Under the pieces are notes generated by a model, which worked only from the letters and a program-made list of their open reading frames with translations, was not told the origin of the DNA and made no database searches. From the NCBI GenBank assembly GCA_020438915.1, contig JAGQTR010000292.1, forward strand, positions 1 to 5,964: a stretch of 5,964 bases of DNA, in the 5' to 3' direction. Both the position numbers and the translations under genes were made by a program. This DNA comes from Mycobacterium sp. Its GTDB lineage: Bacteria > Actinomycetota > Actinomycetes > Mycobacteriales > Mycobacteriaceae. How positions within the stretch are numbered: position 1 is the first letter of the stretch; the number at the start of each line of letters is the position of its first letter. Below are positions 1 through 5,312 of this stretch, piece by piece.

Positions 1-262
1 AGTCGGTCTGCTGCGTCTCCCACGTGATGACGCCGTCCTTGACGTAGACCTTCCACGAGCACGAGCCGGTGCAGTTGACGCCGTGCGTCGAGCGCACGAT
101 CTTGTCGTGGCTCCACCGGTCGCGGTAGAACACATCACCTTCACGTCCGCCGCTGCGGGTGACGGTGCGAAGGTCCTCGGAGATCTCGCCCGGTGTGAAG
201 AACCGTCCGCTGCGTCCCAGCAATTCCTCGATCGGGCCGCCGGTATGGAGTTTGCTCGTCAC
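1..262 (-). CDS. narG: Respiratory nitrate reductase alpha subunit, N-terminal part (runs off the window)
   Basis: This is the first 87 residues of the catalytic molybdenum subunit of the membrane-bound NarGHI nitrate reductase, which reduces nitrate to nitrite on the cytoplasmic face using quinol electrons. The window shows a YRDRWSHDKIVRSTHG block followed by VNCTGSCSW and a KDGVITWETQQTD block, all typical of NarG N-termini. His60, Cys64 and Cys68 fit the H-x3-C-x3-C ligands of the FS0 iron-sulfur cluster; the fourth ligand and the molybdopterin domain lie beyond base 1. The start is GTG at 262-260. It is preceded by a strong GAGGAG ribosome binding site (271-276, minus strand) at an 8-nt spacing, and it overlaps the narK stop as GTGA. 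The gene is therefore almost certainly co-transcribed and translationally coupled with narK. narH, narJ and narI would be expected downstream, outside the window. It is cut only by the window edge; no damage is visible. Confidence 0.96.
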   Translation of the reverse strand, partial: MTSKLHTGGPIEELLGRSGRFFTPGEISEDLRTVTRSGGREGDVFYRDRWSHDKIVRSTHGVNCTGSCSWKVYVKDGVITWETQQTD

Positions 263-1500
263 GTTCGTGGCTCCTCGGTGGTCGCCGCCGGTTCCTGTGC
301 GTGCAGGCGCAGAGCGGTGTAGCCGAACGCCAGCACCGCGGTGGCCACCAGCAGCAACAATCCGGTGGTGTAGTGGTTACCGGTCACGCTGTAGGTTGCG
401 CCCATGACCAGCGGTGGGAAGTAGCCGCCTAATCCGCCTGCTGCGGAAACAATTCCGGTGACCGAGCCGACTGAGTTGTGCGGGGCGCGGCGGGCCACCC
501 AGGCGAATACGCCACCGGTGCCGATGCCCAGGAAGACCGCCAGCATTGTGAACGTCACGGCCGACCAGAGGTCGGGCGGTGGCTGGAAAACCGCGATGAA
601 CGCCATCGCCGCGGTTCCGGCGAACGATGCTAGAACCACATATTTCGGGGCGATCCGGTCTGCCAGTGCACCCCCGATCGGCCGGGCCAGCACGGCGGCC
701 AGTGCGAACGCGGCAGTACGGGCGCCGGCGTCGACGACCGAGAACCCGTAAATCGTTCTGATGTAAGTGGGCAGGTAGTTGCTGAAAGCCACGAATCCGC
801 CGAACACCACCGCGTAGAGCAGTGACATCTCCCAGGTCACGGCTAGTTTCGCCGCCGCCTTCAGTTTAGGCAGCACTGAATCGTGGTTGGGCGTGAAGAA
901 GGGCGCGTTGTGCATCAGCAGGACGCACAGCAACGCGCTCACCGCCAGCGCGGCGGCGATGATGCCATGGGTTGGGAACAACCCGAACCACTCGACGAAA
1001 CGCGGGGTCAAGAGTGCTGAGAGCGCGGTGCCGACCATGCCCATGCCGAACACGCCGGTAGCGAATCCGCGGCGGGCGGGTGGGTACCAGTTGTTGGCGA
1101 ACGGAATACCCACGGCGAAGACGGTTCCTGCGATCCCCAGGAAGAACCCGGACACCAGAAGCAGCGGATAGGACCCGGCTGCACCGGCGGCACCCACGGC
1201 CAGTACCGGCAGGATCGGCGCCACCGACACCGCGATGAACATCGTCCGGCCGCCGTACCGGTCGGTAAGCGGTCCGACAACGATCCGGCCGATCGCTCCG
1301 ACCAGGATCGGAGTGGCCACCAGCATGGACGCTTCCTTGCTGCTGAGTGACAGCTCAGCGGCGTAGGTGGGGGATAGCGGGCCGATCATGTTCCAGGCCC
1401 AGAAGTTGATCACAGAAACCCAGGTCGCCAGAGCCAAATTCACTCTGCGCTGTCGTCCGGAATCCTGCGCCGTCGCAGTGTTCACAGTCCCATCGAACAC
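259..1500 (-). CDS. narK: NarK2-type nitrate/nitrite transporter (MFS, 12 TM)
   Basis: This inner-membrane major facilitator protein imports nitrate and/or exports nitrite for the adjacent nitrate reductase. The 413 residues contain about twelve hydrophobic segments. An MFS loop motif follows TM2 (GPLTDRYGGR, residues 76-85). There are two nitrate-signature regions: residues 122-154 (GIAGTVFAVGIPFANNWY then the GVFGMGMVG run) and residues 326-362 (GTGGVFAWVARRAP then TGIVSAAGGLGGYFPP). Arg72 and Arg273 sit where NarK proteins keep their two substrate-binding arginines. The sequence strongly resembles what I recall of M. tuberculosis NarK2 (Rv1737c). The N-terminus is about 13 residues longer than NarK2 if the GTG at 1500 is used. 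The in-frame GTG at 1485 is an alternative, and neither has a clear Shine-Dalgarno sequence. The stop overlaps the narG start, so the two form one operon. I see no frameshift or missing segment. Confidence 0.95.
   Translation of the reverse strand: MFDGTVNTATAQDSGRQRRVNLALATWVSVINFWAWNMIGPLSPTYAAELSLSSKEASMLVATPILVGAIGRIVVGPLTDRYGGRTMFIAVSVAPILPVLAVGAAGAAGSYPLLLVSGFFLGIAGTVFAVGIPFANNWYPPARRGFATGVFGMGMVGTALSALLTPRFVEWFGLFPTHGIIAAALAVSALLCVLLMHNAPFFTPNHDSVLPKLKAAAKLAVTWEMSLLYAVVFGGFVAFSNYLPTYIRTIYGFSVVDAGARTAAFALAAVLARPIGGALADRIAPKYVVLASFAGTAAMAFIAVFQPPPDLWSAVTFTMLAVFLGIGTGGVFAWVARRAPHNSVGSVTGIVSAAGGLGGYFPPLVMGATYSVTGNHYTTGLLLLVATAVLAFGYTALRLHAQEPAATTEEPRT
271..276 (-). promoter_or_regulatory. 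Ribosome binding site of narG
   Basis: The minus strand reads GAGGAG 8 nt before the GTG at 262. This near-perfect Shine-Dalgarno sequence lies inside the end of narK. It fixes the narG start despite the GTG codon and the overlap with the narK stop. Confidence 0.85.
1478..1500. repeat. Inverted repeat GTGTTC-N11-GAACAC over the narK start
   Basis: Six-base arms at 1478-1483 and 1495-1500 are perfect reverse complements separated by 11 nt, about two helical turns centre to centre. The element covers the GTG at 1500 and reaches the alternative GTG at 1485. It could be a dimeric regulator site, a weak hairpin at the translation start, or chance. No known operator (FNR/CRP, GlnR or a full DosR box) is matched. 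Confidence 0.3.
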
Positions 1501-1607
1501 CCAGAAGTGATCGCGCGGGCAGGGTTGGCCGAAACCGTGGCACCCTGATGACGACTCGCGCCGATCTCTCGCCCATCGAGTGGCCCCAGTGCGGTATGAC
1601 AGGAAAT
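1501..1607. promoter_or_regulatory. Divergent intergenic region between narK and the acg-like gene
   Basis: About 107 bp separate the two divergent starts and must hold both promoters, unless an upstream acg-like start is used. I found no convincing -10/-35 pair. The segment 1521-1546 has AGGGT and ACCCT at its ends, and it contains GGTT-N6-AACC at 1523-1536; both are short dyads. In M. tuberculosis narK2 is also divergently transcribed, from Rv1738, with DosR control in between; that is background knowledge and not visible here. The GGGAC triplet-plus half-site seen on the minus strand (about 1491-1487) lacks its partner. Confidence 0.45.
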
Positions 1608-2603
1608 ATGCCGGAAGTCAACGTGATCCAGGATGCGGTGGCTCTGGCCTGTCGCGCACCGTCAGTGCACAACAGTCAACCCTGGAAGTGGGTTGCCGAC
1701 GGCTCGGCCCTTCATCTGTTCGCCGACCGCCGGCGTCTGGTGCCGACCATCGACAGCACCGGCCGGGAGATGATCCTCAGCTGTGGCGCGGCGCTCGATC
1801 ACCTACGCATAGCGATGGCCGCCGTTGGTTGGGACACCAGCGTTGCCCGTTTTCCTGATCGCGCCGATGCCGGCCACCTCGCTGCAGTCGAATTCAGTCC
1901 GTCCTCGGACGTCGACGCCGCTCAGCGCCGCCGGGCCGAGGCGATTCACCGCCGCCGCACAGACCGTTTGCCGCTGGCCGCGCCCCGCGGCTGGGCCGCT
2001 CTGGAATCCAGGTTGCGCGACTTCGTCGACGGTCACGCGGTGATGCTGGCGGTGGTAGCCGACGATGCCCGCGCTCAGTTGGCGGAGGCTTCTCGGCTCA
2101 CCGAGGAGATCCGACGTCAAGATCCGACCTACCAGTCCGAATTGCGCTGGTGGACATCCCCTTTCGGGCTAGACCAGGGTGTCCCGCCGAGCTCGCGGGT
2201 ATCAGCATCAGAAGCTGACCGGGTCGACGTCGCGCGGACTTTCCCGACCACCGGTTACGGTCAACGCCGCGCCGAGGTCGGCGCCGATCATGCCAAGATC
2301 ATCGTGCTGTCCACCTCGCCGGATCCTCCAGACGCCGGGCCGGAGGTGCTGCGGTGCGGCGAAGTCCTCTCGACAGTGTTACTGGAGTGCACCGCGGCCG
2401 GGCTGGCGACATGCACCCTGACCCATATGACGGAGATCGCTCCGAGCCGGAGGTTGATCGGTGAACTCACCGGCCAGCGCGGATTGCCGCAGCTGCTGAT
2501 CCGTGTCGGGCAGCCACCGGCCGCCGGTGAACACCCACGGGCGACACCCAGACGACCGGTGGGCGAGGTTTTCTCGTTCCGCAATAGCCCACGACCTGGG
2601 TAG
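1608..2603 (+). CDS. Acg-family nitroreductase-like FMN-binding protein
   Basis: This belongs to the Acg family of mycobacterial nitroreductase-fold proteins (Rv2032, Rv3127 and Rv3131 in M. tuberculosis), which bind FMN and may sequester it rather than act as ordinary nitroreductases. From ATG 1608 the product is 331 residues, matching the family length. Diagnostic blocks are RAPSVHNSQPWKW (residues 16-28, the flavin-contacting start of the fold), the RRRTDR motif (115-120), the GEVLSTVLLECTAAGLATCTL helix region (251-271) and PQLLIRVGQPP (294-304) followed by a TPRRPV-type tail. In-frame upstream starts exist at 1548 and 1596. I prefer 1608 because homologues begin just before the VIQDAVALACRAPS helix and an AGGA lies just upstream, although at a short 3-nt spacing. 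The gene diverges from narK, which hints at shared hypoxia or redox regulation. Its substrate cannot be told from sequence. Confidence 0.88.
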   Translation: MPEVNVIQDAVALACRAPSVHNSQPWKWVADGSALHLFADRRRLVPTIDSTGREMILSCGAALDHLRIAMAAVGWDTSVARFPDRADAGHLAAVEFSPSSDVDAAQRRRAEAIHRRRTDRLPLAAPRGWAALESRLRDFVDGHAVMLAVVADDARAQLAEASRLTEEIRRQDPTYQSELRWWTSPFGLDQGVPPSSRVSASEADRVDVARTFPTTGYGQRRAEVGADHAKIIVLSTSPDPPDAGPEVLRCGEVLSTVLLECTAAGLATCTLTHMTEIAPSRRLIGELTGQRGLPQLLIRVGQPPAAGEHPRATPRRPVGEVFSFRNSPRPG

Positions 2604-2616
2604 GTGGTGTGTTCGT

Positions 2617-2622
2617 TAGGCT
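2617..2622 (+). promoter_or_regulatory. Candidate -10 element (TAGGCT) for the membrane protein operon
   Basis: TAGGCT fits the mycobacterial TANNNT -10 pattern and lies 9 nt before the ATG at 2632, with no Shine-Dalgarno sequence in between. This spacing would give a leaderless or nearly leaderless mRNA, for example from A2629 or A2632. No clear -35 is seen, which is common in mycobacteria. The same hexamer recurs before the gene at 5313. Confidence 0.45.
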
Positions 2623-2631
2623 GACCCGACC

Positions 2632-2709
2632 ATGGCCACCCCACTACCCGCGCCCTCGACCCGGCCCCGCATGGTCACGCTGGGACTGTCGTCGGCGATG
2701 GCACAGTGA
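2632..2709 (+). CDS. Possible 25-residue leader peptide ORF
   Basis: ATG at 2632 opens a 25-codon frame (MATPLPAPSTRPR then MVTLGLSSAMAQ). Its TGA (2707-2709) overlaps the GTG start of the next gene as GTGA. Most of its codons end in G or C, as expected for a translated mycobacterial frame, but the GC content makes this weak evidence. A TAGGCT hexamer lies just upstream and there is no ribosome binding site, so leaderless translation is possible. The downstream GTG also lacks a good Shine-Dalgarno sequence, so ribosomes ending here could re-initiate on it. I recognise no function or homologue. It may simply be a chance frame within a 5' untranslated region. Confidence 0.4.
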   Translation: MATPLPAPSTRPRMVTLGLSSAMAQ

Positions 2710-3218
2710 CCGAGGACAGGGTGGGCGCCGAAGATCCGGCCGCACCTTCGGAGGTGCTCTTCGCCGAGCCGGGCGGCAGCTGGCTGTGGCTGCTGGCAGG
2801 TCCGGCAGCCGGCATCATCATGGCGTTGATCCAGCTGTCGGCCGGCTACGGGATTCAGTGGTTCATCCCCACGTTGTTCTTGGTTCTTGTTTCCGGATTC
2901 TTGTGGATCCAGGTCAAAGCCGCCCGGATCCACACCTCGGTCGAGTTGACCGTCGACACCCTGCGCCAAGGTGCGGAGACCATCCTGACCAACGAGATCG
3001 TGCGGATCTATCCGGAGGCCGTCGGCAAGGAAGCGCCGAAGTGGCAGTCGGCGCGGGCTCTGGGTGAGCTGACCGGGGTGCCGCGAGGCCGTACCGGCAT
3101 CGGCTTGCGGCTGACCCACGACCGCACTGCGCAGGCGTGGGCCCGCAAGCATCAGCAATTGCGGGCCGCGCTGATCAACCTGGTCGAGGAGCGCATTCCG
3201 CCGGAGGCAAACCCATGA
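2706..3218 (+). CDS. Conserved two-helix membrane protein of unknown function
   Basis: The product is 170 residues from GTG 2706. After an acidic N-terminus it has an aromatic GGSWLWLLAGP segment that starts TM1 (about residues 25-43). TM2 follows at about 51-70 (WFIPTLFLVLVSGFLWIQV), and then a soluble cytoplasmic domain of about 100 residues with RIHTSVELTVDTLRQG (74-89), a WQSARALGELTGVPRGR stretch (113-129) and a charged helix ending LRAALINLVEE. This layout, two N-terminal helices then a small beta-rich domain, resembles DUF3093 or bacterial PH-like membrane proteins of actinobacteria, but I cannot assign the family firmly. The start is weakly supported by a ribosome binding site and is probably coupled to the upstream 25-codon frame. 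The stop overlaps the next gene as ATGA, so the two gene products may work together in the membrane. Confidence 0.85.
   Translation: MTEDRVGAEDPAAPSEVLFAEPGGSWLWLLAGPAAGIIMALIQLSAGYGIQWFIPTLFLVLVSGFLWIQVKAARIHTSVELTVDTLRQGAETILTNEIVRIYPEAVGKEAPKWQSARALGELTGVPRGRTGIGLRLTHDRTAQAWARKHQQLRAALINLVEERIPPEANP
3203..3207 (+). promoter_or_regulatory. Ribosome binding site of the 81-residue membrane protein gene
   Basis: GGAGG lies 7 nt before the ATG at 3215, inside the end of the preceding gene. It is the strongest Shine-Dalgarno sequence on the plus strand of the window. It decides the start at 3215 over longer in-frame readings that begin at 3137. Confidence 0.85.
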
Positions 3219-3460
3219 CGACGCGACGTGCGGTCGTCGAACTGCTGCTGGCCGGGGTCGCCACCGTGGGTGGTGTGCTGAGCTGGCTGGCAGCGAGTTC
3301 CGAGGTCGTCGTCGCCCCCGTGCTCGAGGGTGAGCCGGCGACGACGTCGGTGGTGTACTACCCGCCGCTGCTGACGCTGGCGCTGCTGCTGGCCACCGCA
3401 GCCGGAGTGCTGGCTGTCGTGGGCATGAGTCGACTGCGAAGCGACCCGAGCCCGGGTTGA
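3215..3460 (+). CDS. Small two-helix membrane protein, unknown function
   Basis: The 81-residue product has a basic MTTRR start and a first hydrophobic helix at about residues 7-27. A loop with VLEGEPATTSVVYYPP (36-51) follows, then a second helix at about 52-71 and a short basic tail (RLRSDPSPG). A positive N-terminus and positive C-terminus suggest both ends are cytoplasmic and the acidic loop is outside. The ATG overlaps the stop of the preceding membrane protein gene (ATGA) and has a GGAGG ribosome binding site, so this is the second gene of a coupled pair. I do not recognise the family. Its stop codon overlaps the -35 candidate of the next operon. Confidence 0.85.
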   Translation: MTTRRAVVELLLAGVATVGGVLSWLAASSEVVVAPVLEGEPATTSVVYYPPLLTLALLLATAAGVLAVVGMSRLRSDPSPG

Positions 3461-3484
3461 TACAAAGTGCAAATTATGTAACAT
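3457..3484 (+). promoter_or_regulatory. Promoter of the MpaB-like/TetR operon, with palindrome on the -10
   Basis: TTGATA (3457-3462) and TAACAT (3479-3484) are separated by 16 nt and match a housekeeping -35/-10 pair with a TANNNT -10. The segment is clearly AT-rich against the surrounding GC-rich DNA. The -10 ends 8 nt before the ATG at 3493 and no Shine-Dalgarno sequence follows, so the transcript is probably leaderless or nearly so. ATGT-A-ACAT (3476-3484) is a 9-bp interrupted palindrome covering the -10, and ACAA (3462-3465)/TTGT (3484-3487) are outer inverted arms. These are possible contacts for the TetR protein encoded in the same operon. Confidence 0.65.
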
Positions 3485-3492
3485 TGTTCCTC

Positions 3493-4377
3493 ATGACGGA
3501 GTTGGCCCACCACAGCGAGCATCTCGACGACGCCCTGCCACTCGGCCCGCAATCGCTGGTATGGCGATATTTCGGCGACAACCGGATGTACCTGATCGGC
3601 CCGCGGCCGGCAGTGCTGCAAAACATGCTGGCCGAGCTCGGCCAAGGCGTGTACGACCATTCGACGTTCTTCGCCGACACCGCCGAGCGGCTCAGACGCA
3701 CCATCCCGCCGATCTTCAAAACCATCTACGGATCCGAGGAAGACCCCAGTGGATCCGCACCGGGGCAACAGGTCCGCGACTTCCACCACCACGTCAAGGG
3801 CGACATGCCCGCTGCCGAGGGTGTCGCCGCCCGCCGCTATCACGCACTGGACCCGGACACCTACTTCTGGGCGCACGCCACCTTTCTCGAACAGACCCTG
3901 TACTTCGCCGACACGTTCGTGAAGCGTCTCACCGACGCCGAGAAGGAGCAGATCTATCGCGAGTCCAAGACCTGGTATCGCCGCTACGGCGTCAGCGACC
4001 GTCCGATGCCGGCCGACTACGCCGAGTTCAAGCAGTACTGGGACCGAATGATGGACCAGGTGGTCGTCGCACATCCGTCGGCGAAGTACGGCGTCGGCTA
4101 CGTCACCAAAGGATTCCCCAAGCCCAAGGCGGTGCACCCTCTCGTGTGGCGGCTCGTGGCACCGGCGTTCAACCCGCTGGCCGCGTTCTTGACCACCGGC
4201 GGTCTGCCACCGCGCGCCCGGGAGTTGCTGGAGCTGCCATGGAGTGCCAAGCAGGAGCGCAACTATCAGCGATTTGCCGCGGTGTGCCGGTCCTCGGCGG
4301 TGAATTGGATCTGGGATCGGCTGCCGATGCGGATGCGCTACAACGGGTACGCGGTCCAGGGCTATGCCCGGTCCTGA
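3493..4377 (+). CDS. MpaB/DUF2236-family oxygenase-like protein
   Basis: The 294-residue product resembles the DUF2236 family, which includes fungal MpaB and the rubber oxygenase Lcp; characterised members are heme-dependent oxygenases. Family-like features are an early RYFGDNRMYLIGPRPAVLQ region (residues 25-43), a DFHHHVKG block (96-103), RRYHALDPDTYFWAHAT (114-130), whose histidines are candidate heme contacts, and a KTWYRRYGV block with a following YAEFKQYWDRMM helix (159-187). No signal peptide or membrane helix is obvious. The reading frame is open back to a TTG at 3457, but ATG 3493 is preferred because the promoter lies across that extension. The last 14 nt overlap the TetR gene, so the pair is one operon. 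Mycobacteria carry many paralogues and the substrate is unknown; lipid or terpenoid metabolism is only a guess. Confidence 0.8.
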   Translation: MTELAHHSEHLDDALPLGPQSLVWRYFGDNRMYLIGPRPAVLQNMLAELGQGVYDHSTFFADTAERLRRTIPPIFKTIYGSEEDPSGSAPGQQVRDFHHHVKGDMPAAEGVAARRYHALDPDTYFWAHATFLEQTLYFADTFVKRLTDAEKEQIYRESKTWYRRYGVSDRPMPADYAEFKQYWDRMMDQVVVAHPSAKYGVGYVTKGFPKPKAVHPLVWRLVAPAFNPLAAFLTTGGLPPRARELLELPWSAKQERNYQRFAAVCRSSAVNWIWDRLPMRMRYNGYAVQGYARS

Positions 4378-4957
4378 GCTGGCCACCGAACACATCCTCG
4401 ACGCCGCGGTCGTAGAGTTCGAGCGGCACGGATTTCGCCGGGTCGCCCTCGACGATGTCGCGCGACGCGCCGGGGTCAGCCGGACCACGATCTACCGGCG
4501 CTTCGCCAACAAAGACGAGCTCGTCGGCGCGGTCATCGAGCGCGAGAACGTAAAGCTCTTCGCCGATATCGCCGCCGAGCTCAAAGAAGCCGGGCCGCAG
4601 GCCAATTTCTATGTCGAGGCGTTCACGTTGTCGATTGTGAAGTTCCGCAGGCACCGGGTGCTGCACCAGATGATCACCGACGAACCCGGCTTGGTCCTCG
4701 AACTGGCCGGCCGTCATCATCAGGCAGCCATCGAGCGCATTGCCGAGGCGTTGCGGACGATCTTCCCACCGGGCTTCGCCGAGCGGATCGGCCCCGAAGC
4801 CGTCGACGAACTCGCAGACTGCATTCTGCGCTACGCCGCCATGGCGCTTCTACTGCCGAGCGCGCAGCCGCTGCAAACCCCTGACGAGATTCGGGCTTTC
4901 GCGCGCCGGCATTTTCTGCCCAGCCTGCCTGCATCGCTGCGGGCGGTGCCGGCCTGA
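4364..4957 (+). CDS. TetR-family transcriptional regulator
   Basis: The 197-residue product is a typical TetR-length repressor. The DNA-binding domain spans residues 7-55: helix 1 ILDAAVVEFERHGF, then VALDDVARRAGVSRTTIYRRFANKDELV with the helix-turn-helix at about 29-48. The C-terminal two thirds are helical and variable, and would form the ligand pocket and dimer surface. The ATG lies 14 nt inside the upstream oxygenase gene, behind a weak CAGGG, which points to co-transcription and coupling. Regulators placed in this way often control their own operon, so the promoter at 3457-3484 is the natural target; that is inference. The ligand is unknown. The final PSLPASLRAVPA tail is ordinary for the family. 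Confidence 0.93.
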   Translation: MPGPELATEHILDAAVVEFERHGFRRVALDDVARRAGVSRTTIYRRFANKDELVGAVIERENVKLFADIAAELKEAGPQANFYVEAFTLSIVKFRRHRVLHQMITDEPGLVLELAGRHHQAAIERIAEALRTIFPPGFAERIGPEAVDELADCILRYAAMALLLPSAQPLQTPDEIRAFARRHFLPSLPASLRAVPA

Positions 4958-4960
4958 ATT

Positions 4961-4986
4961 GTTTCGCCGGTGACATATTCGGGCAG
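4961..4986 (+). promoter_or_regulatory. Weak candidate promoter for the acidic 89-residue protein
   Basis: GTTT (4961-4964), 16 nt, then GGGCAG (4981-4986) loosely resembles the mycobacterial SigF pattern GTTT-N15-17-GGGTAT, with two mismatches in the -10. It ends 9 nt before the ATG at 4996, which lacks a Shine-Dalgarno sequence. A housekeeping -10 is not obvious in this 38-nt gap; the alternative is read-through from the TetR gene. Confidence 0.2.
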
Positions 4987-4995
4987 CCGCAAAGC

Positions 4996-5265
4996 ATGAA
5001 TGAGGACACAGACGGCCAGGACGGGCAGCGCACCGAGAAACCCGAAGTCACCGATGAGCACCGCGAAGCGGCCAAGCAGATGGCTGGGAAGCCCGCCGAC
5101 GAACTCCAGTCCACAACCCTGCCGGGCAGCGGCGGCACCGTATCGGGCACCGCGGTCACCGACTGGGTCGATGACAAGGACAAAGGCCACGTCGAGACGT
5201 CGACCGAGGAGGGTGACGTGCAGTACCGCAACACAGAGGAGTTCCGCAAGAAACTCGACGAGTGA
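4996..5265 (+). CDS. Small acidic, probably disordered protein of unknown function
   Basis: The 89-residue product has 23 Asp/Glu against 11 Lys/Arg, no cysteine, one tryptophan and no hydrophobic segment that could span a membrane. It is therefore a soluble, strongly acidic and largely disordered protein. The middle TTLPGSGGTVSGTAVTDWV (residues 40-58) is the only less charged part and could be the conserved core or a binding motif. The ends are charged: a helix-like VTDEHREAAKQMAG near the start and EEFRKKLDE at the end. ATG 4996 is chosen because it opens the frame; a second ATG at 5000 is out of frame. There is no clear ribosome binding site. It sits 38 nt after the TetR gene, and may be the third gene of that operon or independent. 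I do not recognise the family. Confidence 0.75.
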   Translation: MNEDTDGQDGQRTEKPEVTDEHREAAKQMAGKPADELQSTTLPGSGGTVSGTAVTDWVDDKDKGHVETSTEEGDVQYRNTEEFRKKLDE

Positions 5266-5298
5266 GGGCGTTGGTCGCGGGGCAGTGAGCCGGATGCC

Positions 5299-5304
5299 TA
5301 GGCT
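5299..5304 (+). promoter_or_regulatory. Candidate -10 element (TAGGCT) for the split-barrel/P450 operon
   Basis: TAGGCT fits the TANNNT -10 pattern and ends 8 nt before the GTG at 5313. No Shine-Dalgarno sequence is present, so the mRNA is likely leaderless or has only one to three leader bases. It is identical to the hexamer at 2617-2622. No good -35 is visible. Confidence 0.5.
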
Positions 5305-5312
5305 GATGTTTC

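Noticed and set aside
1521..1546. AGGGT...ACCCT dyad as a terminator or operator
   Set aside because: The arms are only 5 bp, there is no T-run, and it lies between divergent starts where no terminator is expected.
1548..1607. Longer start for the Acg-like gene at ATG 1548 or ATG 1596
   Set aside because: The added residues (MTTRADLSPIEWPQCG...) do not fit family N-termini. The 1608 start gives the usual 331-residue length. ATG 1596 remains possible.
1478..1607. DosR (dormancy) box in the narK/acg-like divergent region
   Set aside because: Only a GGGAC half-site near 1487-1491 (minus strand) is visible. No 20-bp TTSGGGACTWWAGTCCCSAA-like dyad was found by eye; a matrix scan could still find a weak one.
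2616..3158. Minus-strand open frame of 180 residues opposite the membrane protein gene
   Set aside because: No domain or ribosome binding site, and it is antisense to a frame with clear transmembrane helices and an ATGA junction to the next gene.
3137..3214. Upstream extension of the 81-residue membrane protein to 3137
   Set aside because: It would overlap the preceding gene by 82 nt, whereas GGAGG 7 nt before ATG 3215 gives a clear start.
3561..4415. Plus-strand open frame of 284 residues inside the MpaB-like gene
   Set aside because: It is an out-of-frame shadow with an Arg/Pro-rich composition and no domain; the frame starting at 3493 has family motifs throughout.
3358..4488. Long minus-strand open frame of 376 residues opposite the MpaB-like and TetR genes
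   Set aside because: It lies antisense to two well-supported genes. Its translation is rich in Arg, His and Gly with no recognisable domain, as expected for the complementary frame of GC-rich DNA.
5266..5298. Terminator after the acidic protein gene
   Set aside because: No stable hairpin followed by a T-run is visible; the stretch is short and GC-rich.
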